Below the pieces are notes generated by a model. The model saw only the letters and a program-made list of their open reading frames with translations. It was not told where the DNA came from and searched no databases. From contig JAYKKT010000059.1 in assembly GCA_036023115.1 (NCBI GenBank), forward strand, positions 7,699,001 through 7,763,000: a stretch of 64,000 nucleotides of DNA, in the 5' to 3' direction. This stretch comes from Brasenia schreberi. Taxonomy: Eukaryota > Streptophyta > Magnoliopsida > Nymphaeales > Cabombaceae. Shown one piece after another: positions 37,117-49,700 of the stretch. Numbering within the stretch: the first letter of the stretch is position 1; every line of letters starts with the position of its first letter. The position numbers were made by a program, and so were the translations under genes.

Positions 37117-37245
37117 AGAAACAATAAAGAATGATCTAGCTTATTGTGAGTTAACTGCTAACATGGCACGTGATAGGGCTATGTCTAAACAAAGAATCCA
37201 TGTAGCCAACTAAGTCTAGTATTGGAAAAGGCTTAGTTGTTGTTG
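37117..37245 (+). mobile_element. RTE LINE 3' tail fragment
   Basis: Begins GAAACAATAAAGAATGATCT, runs through the codons for LAYCELTANMARDRA-like sequence and ends GGCTTAGTTGTTGTTGTAGT, the family 3' end with (TTG)n. It abuts the minus-strand LINE at 37116 head to head. Confidence 0.85.
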
Positions 37246-37330
37246 TAGTAGTTATGAAAATTAAGATGATATTAAATAGTTCCTAATATCAACTTATTTT
37301 ATGGCTATCGCTTTCCCATTCACAAAAGCA

Positions 37331-37420
37331 CCTTCTCACCGACACATTTGGTGCAGGCAGGGAGTTCGACTTTAGGGTTTTATGTGTGTGAGGCTTCGGC
37401 CTCGACTTGTAAAAGAAAAA
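37331..37420 (+). repeat. tRNA-derived SINE, copy 5
   Basis: Reads GGTGCAGGCAGGGAGTTCGA (B box GTTCGACTTTA), then TGTGTGAGGCTTCGGCCTCG and ACTTGTAAAAG plus an A run. The A-box half is lost. Confidence 0.65.
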
Positions 37421-37539
37421 AACTGACAAATTCGTGTACTCACTCCAACAAACACCTCTGTAATGAGAAGAAAATATGGATGTGCCTTGAATAAAATCTC
37501 CTCCCCCTCTTCCCTTTCTTCTTTTTCCTTTTCTTTCGC

Positions 37540-37625
37540 ACCTACACATGCACCCTCTGAGAGTTAAACTCCTCACCAGCAACAATGGTGGTAGAGTGCC
37601 CTGCCGTTGAGCTAATGCTCTTGGT
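37540..37625 (-). repeat. tRNA-derived SINE, copy 6
   Basis: Reverse-complemented: AGAGCATTAGCTCAACGGCA, GGGCACTCTACCACCATTGT, TGCTGGTGAGGAGTTTAACT, CTCAGAGGGTGCATGTGTAG. It is the clearest 5' half of the family. It lacks the GGCTTCGGCCTCC end and lies 120 bases from copy 5 in opposite orientation. Confidence 0.8.
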
Positions 37626-38441
37626 GTCGTTTTCTTTGTGAGAGAGAGAACAGAAGGTGCTGGCGTGAAAACAAAAGCACAGAGATATGCGGGCTCGCAC
37701 TTAAGTTTACGAGCCTGGGGCTTTCACGGTACTTCGACACTTTGGGCATTTATTAAATTTTAGGACTTAACGTAACCTTACGTTTACGTTATTTTGTGTC
37801 GTTTCATGTATGAAATAGCTCTTACGTTAAAACCCCACCAAAAGTATGAAATAGCTCTTACGTTAAAACCTTAAGCGACTCAAGATGTTTCAAGGATGTT
37901 CCACTATCAAACTTCCCGAGTTGAAGAGAAAGAAGTCATCCTCGACTTCACCTTCTTAGAGATAAAGCTACTCCATTTGGATCACAATAACATGAAGCAT
38001 AGGAGACTGACTTAATGTACATGATACAAGGGGCAAACAATATGTATCATAAACTTTATTTTGCATCACGCATATAGAGATGACATGAAACGACTACAAC
38101 TGCGTCAGAAAAAAGAAACGAACAGAATGACATGAAACACGCAGAATACTAGCATTTATGTGAAATAACTTATGCTATCATGAAGAGATGGTTGTGGTTG
38201 ACAGGGCGGACGTAGCTAAATTAGGTTGTAGCTCTAGTGGAATTGGGTTATGAGCAGAGAATGCAAGCATACGATGGATCTCGGACGCGGTGTGGCTGGC
38301 TGGTTAAAGACCAACATAATGGTCTCAGAGGATGAAGTGATACATGGCTTGGTTGAAGGCAAATACCAGGCTTACAGATACAAGGGGCCATATACCTATT
38401 ACTGTAGCATATTCTCAATACTAAATAATACTTACGATACC
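37626..38441. other. Intergenic DNA with a short tandem duplication
   Basis: The 26-bp unit TATGAAATAGCTCTTACGTT-AAAACC occurs twice, at about 37808 and 37845. No gene is recognised; the frame at 38250-38444 has no known domain. Confidence 0.45.
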
Positions 38442-38563
38442 TAGAGCGTTAGCTCAACTGGCAGGGCTCTCAGACTCCCACAATACAGTGGCTAGTTCGA
38501 TTCCAGAGGGGTGCTACTGCATGTCTGTGTGCTAGGCTTCATTGGTTACACAAGAAAAAGAAC
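38442..38563 (+). repeat. tRNA-derived SINE, copy 7
   Basis: AGAGCGTTAGCTCAACTGGC (A box) and GTGGCTAGTTCGATTCCAGA (B box GTTCGATTCC) are both well kept, followed by GTCTGTGTGCTAGGCTTC and GGTTACACAAGAAAAAG. The two boxes are about 45 bases apart, as expected for an internal pol III promoter. Confidence 0.8.
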
Positions 38564-38608
38564 CGTACTGATTCTGACAATGGTGGGCGTCACTGCTGCA
38601 ATGTGACA

Positions 38609-38651
38609 CTATATATAGATATATATATATAGAGAGAGAGAGAGAGAGTAT
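38609..38651. repeat. Compound (TA)n(GA)n microsatellite
   Basis: TATATATAGATATATATATA passes directly into a GA run. Simple-sequence repeat. Confidence 0.85.
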
Positions 38652-38838
38652 CCATTTGTTAAGGCTGAAATCCTCGAAAGCTGTTTAGGAATGTGCTCGC
38701 CTGCAGGGATGTATTCTTGCATCCAATCTCCATGAAAACAAAAACCTTCCTGGAGTCAACAAATCTTTTTATACATAAAAACCCTACATAAGTTTGGCCC
38801 TTATCCTGCTAAGTATCAACCAATACAATCCAAACCCA

Positions 38839-38937
38839 CAGTGTTAGCTCTCTTTGAGAGCCACTCGCGGGTGACGTTCGATTTCCAAGGACGGGGCTGA
38901 TGGTGGTTGCATGTGTGGGCCTCCCATTGTAACAAAA
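38839..38937 (+). repeat. tRNA-derived SINE, copy 8
   Basis: AGTGTTAGCTCTCTTTGAGA (A-box region), GGTGACGTTCGATTTCCAAG (B box), then GCATGTGTGGGCCTCCCATT and GTAACAAAAAG. The spacer between the boxes is shorter than in copy 7. Confidence 0.7.
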
Positions 38938-39826
38938 AGTTAAACTATATAATCCAACCTGAACCACAACCAATATGCCAAATCCACGACAAAAGCATGA
39001 GATATCCAGTATGGCTTTATATAGTGTGTAGCCAGCGCTACTCTCATAAAACAGCAATAGTATTAGCAAAAAAAAAGAAGAAAGATAACAGTAAACTTGG
39101 GTAAAAACTCACGTTCGGAGGCTTGGAACGGACGGCAATAAAAATAGTAGCACGAATCGTTCTTACGAAGATCTCATTTAACATAACAGATCTTTATGAC
39201 TGATGCAACACCAATTCGGTGCAATGCAACGATAGCGTCACCCTTTTTGCACAGACCCCGTTCGGAAGCAGATTTCAGTGCAGCGTCCAGGATAACTTCA
39301 GTGGATTCCGCATCAGTGGCTTTCGCAGAGCCTTCGGCAAGCATGGGAATCAAGCCCCTGTAGACCAAATTTTGCCTTGCTGGTGTCTCGTCGCTGCAAG
39401 TTCAGTCGAACGAATCAATCGTCAACACCGGAACCACCACGGACACAATTGGCACTACAGGCCTGTATTTGGCAACCAATTTCGCGGTTGTGCCTCCACG
39501 TGTCAGCACCACTATGAGAGTTTCCCTGGCCTTGTTCGCTGTACGCACTCATGAGGCAAGTGATTCTAGAGACTCATGGACGGAGGTGCGGACCTTATCA
39601 TAGCTTTGAAGATGGCGCCGTAGTCAAGAGAAGATTCAGCCTCCACACATATCCGAGCCATGATTTTAACTGCAAGCTCTGGGTATGCACCAGCAGCACT
39701 CTCTCCAATCAGCATCCCGCAATCGGTTCCATCCAATGCGGCATTTGCCACATCCGTCGCTTCGGCACGAGGTGACTTGATCATGGATTCAAGCATTTTG
39801 TGTTACACTCATCACAGGCTTCCCAG

Positions 39827-39925
39827 AATGATCTAGCTTATTGGGAGTCTGTAGAAGAAAAAAAAATCGATGCAGCCGACGACTCCGTCTAGTATGAGAA
39901 AAGGCTTAATTGTTGTTGTAATGTC
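39827..39925 (+). mobile_element. RTE LINE 3' tail inside the pyruvate kinase pseudogene
   Basis: AGAATGATCTAGCTTATTGG is the LINE's AYCEL region; the piece ends GAAAAGGCTTAATTGTTGTT. It lies on the plus strand, antisense to the pseudogene, exactly where about 55-60 codons of the kinase are lost. Confidence 0.85.
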
Positions 39926-42214
39926 CTAAAAAAAATACACAAACGTGCGCCACGAAGTGTACAGGCAGAAGAAAAGAGAAGACATTTGAAATCAACTGTA
40001 TGTGCTTGGCACGAGATCGAAGAACCTTGCGGACATGTGCGAGATCAGATCACTTGCGAACAAAAGACAGCGCAATCATGTCAATCTTGTTTGGTACACC
40101 CCATTTCAGTATGTCCTCCTTGTCTTCTCTGTGAGAGTTGGGAGGTCTACCACAACGCCGGACAGATTCACATTCTTCCTCACCTAGCATTGCAGTGTTT
40201 TGACAACGGCATTTCACTGTTCCAGCTGCAGGGTCACAAGAAAGAACAACAAGAGTTATGGTGCCATCAGAACAGAGGATAGTATTTCCAGGCTTCAAGT
40301 CTACAGGCAATTTCTTGTAGCTCATGCTGATCATATTCCTTTAATAGTGTAATCAGTAGTTATGATAATTTCTTGACCCTCATTCAACTGAATTGGTTTT
40401 GAATCCTTCAGAAAGCCTGTTCTAATCTAAGGGGCCTGAAAGATGACAGAGAAAGAAAGAGAAATGTAGTCAAATAAAAAGATAGGGGTTTACACATAAA
40501 TTCTTCCCATCAAATAGAAGACATTCTGATTTCAGAAACCGAGAACCAAAAAGACTTCCAATCGCATTATGGTTTCAAAATATCATCAGAACAAAACCAC
40601 TTACAGATGCAATTGAAATACCTGCAGAATTCTAAATCTATACCTCAACCTCCAAAAGCATATGAACAAAACCACTAAGGGCCCATATTACAAAAACCAA
40701 GTTTACACTTCAGAATGAATGCTTCTTCATTTTCAAGGGAGCTTTCATGCTTTAAATGCCCTTATCGACTCCTAGGATGAACAATCATAGCGTGTGTGCA
40801 TGCATGTGTATTCTAACCAAATAGAAATGAAGATCATGAGAATGTTGAAATCCAAGAACCGTGTAGGAATGAGAGATAATATCACCGTGCTGGTGCCATT
40901 ATCACGGGCATGGTATAGGAACGGAACATTGTGTTCATAACACATTTAGATATAAATCAAAAGCAACATGGCTGAGGCATGTCTCGAATTGCAAATCACA
41001 AGGGAAAGTTGATTCCAGCAACCAGAACTAATGTCACCGTAAAACAACCTGGAGATTATTGATCGTTCAGGAAGATTTCTAGAAGGAACTCACATCTTAA
41101 CCATGCATATCTGCATCATGCAAGATCCAATTGGCTTAATTTGCCTTTCCAAGTTTTACTCATGTGGAGTACGTTATGAAACAAAATATGATATTTGATC
41201 ATGGGACATGTCCCAACATGAGAGGTCAAGAAAAGCCATACCAGACAAGCATTTCCAAATTAAAATGAATCCAATTCGACAGAATTTGTGATCTCTTCAT
41301 CCCCTTCAAGGCTTTATCACCATGAGAACACGTGCACTTTTTATAGAAGGACGCATTTACTGTTGTCCAGCATTTCAATCTTTTTATATACTTAACACTT
41401 CAATCAAATACATGAAGTGGTTAATAAACAGTTAAATACAAAATTATATATTTAATATGCAATAAGGTAAATCTTACAATGTTACGATAAGTTCTTGGTT
41501 TTCCAAATTTTCTAAATAAAAATTAAAAACCACAAAAATAACGGTTGGAACAGCAAGCCTTCATCTGGACCTTTTTTCTCAAGTACTTCGAGAACAACTT
41601 CCGTTACTATGTTGTCATCATACTACATTTTTAATGAAATGGCGGACATTTGGCAGGTCTCAGTCCATTGTTCCATAGATTGTACCATCAAAAGCTGAGT
41701 TTTACACTGTAGAAATTCCAGAAAAAGCTTAAATACCCCAGAAGAGTGAAGTCAACAGCAAATGATGGTGGGCACGAAGCGGTTGAAAGTCAAAGACAAT
41801 CAAGCATAACCAGAGTCAGCAGACATGCACAAGAACAAGCATGAATGCAAGAACCAAACTTAGCGGGACAAACCACTTATTACATCTGAGGTGTATGGTG
41901 GATTAAATGATAGCCTTGGTGAAAATGGAACAAAATTCACGTACTTGCATTTTTTCATACTAACATCTATCTTTGAAGGCTTAAGATAAAAAGCTTTCTA
42001 GATAATATTCTTGTCTCCATCTCTTGAAAATCCCAACTGTTTCCTGTCGCGGGACATGGTTATGGAGCAAAATATCTATCTTCACTTTGATTATAAGAAA
42101 TGTAAAAACCCGGATGTTCTAGTTTCCAAGTTGCGGTAGATACCAACACTCACGTTTTCCAGCACCCAAAATGCTCTGAGCTGGTGGACCTTATCAACAC
42201 AAAGGCTGGAACAA

Positions 42215-42218
<4 letters not shown>

Positions 42219-42288
<70 letters not shown>
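42219..42288. repeat. (TA)n microsatellite, about 35 units
   Basis: Uninterrupted alternating TA for about 70 bases. The plus-strand Ile/Tyr frame across it is the repeat's translation. Confidence 0.95.
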
Positions 42289-42290
<2 letters not shown>

Positions 42291-43182
42291 TGTAGGCATT
42301 AACATATCATTAGTACAAGCAGATAATACCGTGGTGTGTATAGAAAACGTAGTACTGGTTTATACATATAGGAGACCCACATTTACATCAAGCACAACCA
42401 GGCAGGTCAGGGTACCTTTTTCATCCAGATTCCAATTAATGTCACTCTTGCAGCTGAAGTACGGAGGCCACCAGCAACATTCGTCTGCAAAAAGGCTTAC
42501 AGAAAAAAACACTTAAACATTTTAGGATTCCTTTCATAAATTTTGAGCTTGTTTAGACCATATTTAGAAGGCCTGGCAGTGGCATAGGCAGGATTACTCA
42601 ACCTCATTTGAAACAAAACGAATAAAGAACAAGAAAAATTTTATAAAAAAGGACGTTAAGCCGACCAACATTAGATGTCTTAAATAATAAAGAATACCAA
42701 AAATTGTTGAAAATAACAAAAGATACATATCTATGATAATGGATGAAACGTGTAAGATGTTACATCATATCATAACGTCATCCATACTGGGAACTGAAGT
42801 GTTGAAACCTGTATCAAATGCCTGAAGATGACAAAGAGACCCAGCCAAATTGTTGAAAATAGCAAGAACGCTTTCTTATGATTACAAATGAATCATGTAA
42901 GCCGTTACAGCCTACATACTACAATTAAATGAAAATATAATATCCACGACCAAAACCAAATTGCTGCACCTAGTCGTTCAATGGCACCAGGCTTGTGCCT
43001 GATTGGACATAGAGGACTACTCAAATGGCTCAGCGGCAGCTCACAGCAACAACGTTTTCACATAACTTGTTGCTTTTTTACTAGAATCCAGTCCAACAGA
43101 TCGCCATCCCTTATAAGATACTTGTGATCCTACCGTTTCAATAGTTCATTAAGACAACCCCAAGGGGCATAGGTCACTGACT

Positions 43183-43283
43183 ACTGGCTAGTCAGTTGGC
43201 CCTGCAGCTGTAGTTCAGGAGTTCAACACCAGGGTGTGCAGCTGGAAGGGCTCTGCCTAGCCCCAGCTTGGCTTCAAAAAGGA
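43183..43283 (+). repeat. tRNA-derived SINE, copy 9
   Basis: The most diverged copy: CTAGTCAGTTGGCCCTGCAG, then GTAGTTCAGGAGTTCAACAC (B-box-like GTTCAACACC), AGGGTGTGCAGCTGG, and CCCAGCTTGGCTTCAAAAAG. Assignment rests on the spacing and order of the blocks more than on identity. Confidence 0.5.
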
Positions 43284-44170
43284 AGAAAAGAAAAAGAATG
43301 CATTACAGATGGAAATTATTTTTTCAGGAACTTTCTCGAGCATTTCAAAATATTCATGCAAATTAACTGCAGGTAATTAACAAAAACGGCAGCTTGGCAT
43401 TGCAGAAAAAGAGGAATAATAACTCTGAGTGAACGCAAACGCCAGTTCCTTCAGAATTTAAAAAAACTAGATTAATCAACAGAACAAAAAGAAACTGTTT
43501 CTTCTAAACAGATTTTTTTTCCAACAAAAAACCATGGAAGCGAAGAAAACCTGCGATATCATAGAAATCGGAGATCTAAAGCCACGAAATGTATCCATAA
43601 ACAAACAGAAAAGCAATCATACTTTCATCTCCATAAAAAAATAGGGAGAAGAGGATGCAAGACGGGTAAACCTTGGTGTCGAGAATGAGGGCACACAAGA
43701 TCTGGGTGTTCTGCATCGCGATCCTCAGATTGTCAAGGGTCTCCTGGTGATACTCGTGCGTGCCGTGCGAGAAATTGAACCTGGCGACGTTCATTCCCGC
43801 TCTGAGAAGCTTCTCGAGCATCGGCACCGTCCTCGACACCGGCCCGAGCGTGCAGACGATCTTCGTCTTCGGCACGCGCCCGTCGTTCGGCAACTCCTTC
43901 ACGATCCTTCTATGTCGATGTTCGCCATTTTCCTTCCTACGAGCTAAATCACACACGTAAACAACAAAGGAACACTATATAAAATTAGTATGGCATAGCT
44001 TTTCCATACTTTTTAACATTGGTTGATTTATTTCTAAATTAAAGTCATTAAGGCCAATTAGTATTAAGAATAATGTAGGCTGGGGCAGCCCATATTTTAT
44101 ATGGGCCTCTAAATGCTGGTTCGGCCTATCATTGCAGGGTCATGGGTTAGATCGGGCCAGCCCACAAGGT

Positions 44171-44592
<422 letters not shown>

Positions 44593-44639
44593 TTGGATCA
44601 ATCGTGTATTTGGACCAATCCGCTCCATAGTCTTGATCA

Positions 44640-46830
44640 ATCGTGTATTTTGGAATTATTTGGATAAGTTCATTGTTGTATTTATTGATGACATCTTGGT
44701 ATATTCTAAGAGTGCAAAAAAGAATGTTGAGAACCTACATATCGTACTTGGATTATTGCAGTAAAAGTAATTATACGCTAAGTTCTCAGTGTTATTTTTG
44801 GTTGGATTTGGTTGACTTCCTTGGTAACGTAATATCGAAGGATGTCACCTCTATAAACCCAACAAAGATCATAGTCGTTGTCAATTGAGACAGACTGAAT
44901 AATGTCTCTAAGGTCTATAGTTTTCTTAGGTTGGCTGGATTTTATCATTGATTTGTTGAGAGTTTTTCTAGTATTGCATATCCTCTCACTTGATTAACAA
45001 AAAATGATACTCGATTTCAGTGGATAGATGGGTGCGAGTAAAGTTTCATAGAGTTAAAAATAAAATTAACTTTTACGCCAATGTTAGTATTCTCAACTAG
45101 CAAGGAGGACTTGAGAATAAAATTGTAAGTCATGCATTAAGGCAACTAAAAAAACATGAGATAAATTATCCAATGCACGACTTAGAGCTTGTAGCAATCG
45201 TATTTACACTTAAAATATGGAGCCATTATCTATATGACGTTATAGATATTGACTAATAATAAGAGTGTAAAGTATATTTTCACACAACTTTGCCTTAATA
45301 TGCGATAGATGCGATGATTTGAGCTCTTAAAGGATTCTGATTGTGAGATTATTTATCACTCTAAAAAAAGCTAACGTAGTCGTTGATACTCTTAGCAAAA
45401 AAGAGGAGTTGGTAGCCCATTCCTCTACTCTAGTGCAAGCGATGCCCGAGTTTTGGTTGAGAGTATTTGCAACACAAAAGGAGGATTCCGAGTTAAGAAT
45501 GATTATAGATGAGGTTCCTGGTAGAGGTCAACCTGTTTATGAGATATGTGACGATGAATCCTTAAGATTTAAGGGACACTGTATGTCTAATAATAAGTCA
45601 CTTTGACAGGAGATCTTAAAGTTACCACATCATAGTCAGTTTAGCATTCATCTTGGTAGTACTAAAATGTATAAGGACTTGAGCCGACAATACCATTGGT
45701 GTGGAATGAAAAAGTAATTAACAAATTCATAACTAGATGTTTGACTCGTGAGATAGTGAAAGCATACCACCAGCGACACGCAAGTAGCTTGAGACCATTT
45801 CCTATTTCATTGAGAAAATGACAGCATATTAACATAGACTTTATCGTTAGACTTTCTCTTATCTCGCAGAAGCATAATACTATCTGACTAATTATTGATA
45901 GACTTAGTAAAATTATATGATTTATACCTATTTAGAGGAATATACTACTATCTACATTGATTGTCATTTATCACTTAGATTCTTAAGTTTTATAGTGTGT
46001 TAGAGACCATCACTTCGGATAGAAATTCTCACTTTACCTCACACTTCTACCACAACTTACAAGATGCTTTATAGAAGAAATTGTAGTTTAGCAAAGCCTT
46101 TCATCTATAGATCAATGGGCAGACTTAGTGTACTATTCAAATTGTAGATGATATACTTCGTGAATCCATATTGAACAACAATAATCAATGGGATAACCAT
46201 TTATACTTGATTGAGTTCGCCTATAATAATAGCTACCAGAAAAGTATTTGGATGTTACCTTGCAAGATACTATACAATGAATAATGCACGACTCTTTTAT
46301 GTTCGGATGTCCCTACGTTACGACTTACGACAAGTCCAAAGATACTTTAACAATTATAAAAAAAGGATGATTTTGGTTTATGAGTACATTAATGTATCAC
46401 ATGATTGACAAAAGAGCTATGTAAATAAGAGATGTCATTATTTAGAGTTTATTGTTGGTAATTATGTGTTCTTAAAGATATCTATCGCTCATAAAGTGAC
46501 ATGCTTTGGGCAAAAAGGCAAGTTAAGCCCTATGTATATTACATTATACCAGATTCTAAAGTAAGTTAGAGATGTTGCGTACGAGTTGGAGTTAGCGCTA
46601 TTGTAGACTGAAATGCATAATAAATTTCATGTGTTTATATTTACAACATGATTTATCTTATGAGAAGCAACTCATACCCATCCTAGATAGAAAAGAACAA
46701 GTTTTGCATCAACGAGTTTTGAAGATAATAAAAGTACATTGATACTCACCTTACAGCGACGAGGGGACTTGATTGAGTGGCGAATCACACTAGAGGTAGC
46801 CGGAACCCAAGAAGAAACCGATAAGTTTTT
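44640..46830 (+). mobile_element. Ty3/gypsy polyprotein remnant
   Basis: Translation across frames shows RT ([18 protein letters not shown] at about 44660, with the FIDD catalytic motif), the connection region (FLRLAGFYH and FQWIDGCE-SFIELK), RNase H ([20 protein letters not shown] at 45170), integrase zinc finger ([18 protein letters not shown]), integrase core (WDNHLYLIEFAYNNSYQKS at about 46190) and the C-terminal tail (FGQKGKLSPMYI, ILDRKEQVLHQRVLKIIKV). The order is that of Ty3/gypsy. Frequent stops and shifts leave no functional protein. Confidence 0.88.
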
Positions 46831-48973
46831 GTTACCATTTTATTTTATAGAAAATTCTATTTTTCAAGCAATACATGTGTTTTACAATATCGATTCTTGC
46901 TTGGGTCCATGTAGAGAATTAATACTTGATGGCATAGAGTGATATTGATCGTCATTCATGGAAAATCATAAAAAATTGACTTATTTTGCTGATTTTGCAA
47001 AACAGGAATCCTAACGGGTTCCCTTTGTTTTATGGTGAAAAGGGGCATCGTCAGTGGCTATCCTTTGCCGATCCGAGAAGAGGGATGTTGAATGGACACT
47101 TGAAAAACAATGTCGCTCCTAGCCGCCACCGGAAAATAGTGAAAAACCATAAAAAAAACCAAGAAAAATTATCCCCTTTTAGGTGTGTTTTGTTCCCGTG
47201 TTGTGTCATGCCCAATACGCCATGAAATGATACTAAAATATGTTGTGTCTTCGTGTCTTATGTCACCCTAGTAGTTCCATAACAAGCAAGTCATGTTTTG
47301 TATAAAAAATAGGTTAGAATTAGGTTTTGGCTTGTGGATTGTGTTAGTATCTGAAACAAATCTAGGAAGGGTAGTAGGTCAAAAACATAACCCATTTAAA
47401 CAGTTTAAGGTTTAGACCAAGTTTCGTGTTGACTCAGGAACACAAAATGCCTATTGTGTTGTCCAATTTGGATTAAATATAGATCCAGTTGATAGTATAG
47501 ATCTAAGACAACTTAATTGGATCGAAGTTGAGTTTTGGGTTAATTCAGGAATTTTTTTGGATATTATTTATTGCATTAGACTCGTAGTTAAATAAATCTT
47601 ACTATTATTACTATTTGTATTTATTTACAAATTAAAATTAGAAGAATTGATGGTGTCAAGAGTGACCCAACAGTTTGTGATTGGATCTTGGTGCTCCTTT
47701 AGGTAATGAGTCATACATTATTTAATAAATCATGTTACAAATTATTTTTTTGTTTTAGATAGATGTAAATGTGCATATTTATTAAATATTTTATTGATAA
47801 TTCTTAGGTGATGTTTGAAATTATGGGTTATTTGATATGAAAACTTGTTTATGACTTGGTTGATAAATAGAATGTTTTGATATGCATGTGTTGATATGAA
47901 AATGGCATTTGAATATTGTTTGGATATGGATTTGGATATATATGGATTCATATATAAATGTATGAATGTGAATTGATGTAATTGATTTTGAAACATAATG
48001 ATGTGTGAATACATAAGCCCTACTTGTATGGTTTGTGTAAGGTGTCCAGAGACTTTGAAGTCTCTTAGGTGTTTGGTTTAGGGCAAATATAGAGTGTATT
48101 TCGGAACACTCTACCATAAGAGTCGGTGTGCTTTGACTATCATAGATGGGGTGACCAAGGTTGTATAAGAGAGAGCCGGATGACTCCCATAGCTTTGGGG
48201 CATACACAATATTAACTGAAAGTATTGTAACCATGTGTGTTGAGTGTGTATATGGGTTTGAGAACATGAATTCAAATGTAAATATTATTTTGTTACGAAA
48301 TATTTATGAAACTTGCATGCTTTTGATATGAATTCTATTAAAAGATGTATAACTTTTTTAGTAAGCTATGGGTGAGAGGTCATCCCATAATTTTATAGTT
48401 TATCTTGAAGCTAACACTTTCTTAGTGCACGAAGCCAAGTAGTAGTTTGATCGAGTCACCTTTTTGAGATAATACTATTTAGATGAGTGTTAGATTACTA
48501 GATAATTATTTTGATATTCGGGGTTATGTTCGATGGGTCCCACACATTTTGATTAGATTATGTAGACTTATGGATATTTTATATATTTAGGTTTGATATT
48601 TCTTTCGAGTTAGAATTTGGCTATGCTTGTCTTTGATTGATGCTTACGTTCATGCTCATGCACGAAATGGTCATATAGCATCGGCTTGGGTCGGATTGTG
48701 GTCGCAACTCATGTGGGTGTGACAAGAACCATGTTCACGTGCACCGGCAAAGGTAGTAACGGACTCACAAATTCTTTATGGTCGAGCACACTTGTATTTT
48801 AGGTGAGGTGTACTTGTATTTAATGTACACAATGCACTTTGTATTCCTCTCACATACCAATAAATTTTTTAGATTGAGTGGGTCCACACTTGGAGTGTCA
48901 CACGGGACAATGGCACATGCCACCAAACAAGTTTTGGTGATCGGCATTAGCACCTTGCACTAACCAGCCCTTT
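46831..48973 (+). other. Probable 3' end and LTR of the gypsy remnant
   Basis: About 2.1 kb downstream of the gypsy pol with no protein-coding signal. The block TTGTATAAGAGAGAGCCGGA near 48160 and GTGAGAGGTCATCCCATAAT near 48370 look like plant gypsy LTR sequence, from general familiarity. No matching 5' LTR is in the window, so the borders are unknown. Confidence 0.4.
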
Positions 48974-49700
48974 GTTGAAACAGTGAATATGTATACTATG
49001 CAAGGATAATATTTTAAACAATAAAGCAGAAAAATAAAACTCGCATACTATACAAGGATGTAGATGATGAATACCATAGATGTTGAAGCCTCAAATGAGG
49101 TTTCCTTTATTAATATATGGTTGACGGAATATAAGACTTGGACAGGAGTCCATGCGATATCACCAAGGCATCACCTGGTGATTGAATCCCCACAATACTC
49201 GGCTCTACCCTCCAAAACATAAGTCGACTAACAAGGGAGTCCCGAAGTCCACCTTGTTCTCGCCCTTCTCCTTGATCCCCTTTTCTCACAAGCTCTCTGT
49301 ATATCAATGGCCGAAGCCCCAATTTAGTCTACTCGGTTCTCTTATATAGAGTGGGAACCGATTACACGGAAATTAATGTAGAGCGGGTCCAACACCGCTC
49401 CTTATTGACACCCTACACTAAATAACTTAGAACCAATACTTCTAATGGATCCCACATGATCCGACCCATGCAAGACACCACCCAACTCATGTTCAACCAT
49501 GCGATACCCCAGATCACTTGCAACCCGATCAAGAAACCAGAAGTCAATAAAATGGACCAAATGTAGTGTCTTCAAGTAGAAACCTCCCTAGTGGAAGAGC
49601 CGACTCCTGTGACTAGTGCTCTCCACCCTATAACACCATGCTGCATGAGAGACCGTGGCATGCTTGGATTGGGTCAACCATATTGGCTCATTTGGTTAAT
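48974..49700 (-). mobile_element. LTR-like segment (possible solo LTR)
   Basis: On the minus strand a TATA-type box (CACTCTATATAAGAGAACC, near 49355) is followed about 230 bases later by ATTAATAAAGG (near 49115), a polyadenylation-like signal, and the segment ends TTTCAACA at 48974. No coding domain or second LTR is seen. A target duplication was not found, so both the borders and the solo status are inference. Confidence 0.4.

Larger units (their letters stand above)
40436..43671 (-). other. Intron 1 of the pyruvate kinase pseudogene (3.2 kb)
   Basis: Flanked by a GTTTAC donor at 43671 and a CTTTCAG acceptor at 40436. It holds a pure (TA)n array at 42219-42288 and SINE copy 9. The remaining sequence is AT-rich with no recognised gene. 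Confidence 0.7.
39174..43928 (-). pseudogene. Cytosolic pyruvate kinase pseudogene
   Basis: Exon 1 (43928-43672) starts MANIDIEG and ends ILDTK at a GT donor; it includes VPKTKIVCTLGP and AGMNVARFNFSHGTHEYHQE. After GAAGG one base is missing relative to the family (GGGATC expected), so the frame breaks at codon 8-9. Exon 2 begins at 40435 after a good acceptor, with shifts near GPEIRTG, a short deletion after TIKG, two compensating shifts around TAMLGE, and TGA for Gly at SFVRK-SDL (about 40047). The middle (roughly EN through KCNLVGKP) is absent, with a LINE tail in its place. The C-terminal part ([48 protein letters not shown]) runs to TGA at 39174. Intron 1 is kept, so this is a decayed gene copy and not a processed one. 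It cannot make the enzyme (PEP + ADP to pyruvate + ATP). Confidence 0.93.

Noticed and set aside
35075..37245. Single LINE with twin-priming inversion
   Set aside because: Both pieces carry their own complete 3' tail, so they cannot be the two halves of one element.
38442..38520. Possible tRNA gene
   Set aside because: A and B boxes are present, but no cloverleaf or acceptor pairing was found and the unit recurs as a dispersed repeat, so it is a SINE.
43576..43956. Alternative start of the pyruvate kinase at 43956 to avoid the frame break
   Set aside because: That frame opens with GTG and has no ATG; the resulting N-terminus is unrelated to the family, while MANIDIE is clearly present in the shifted frame.
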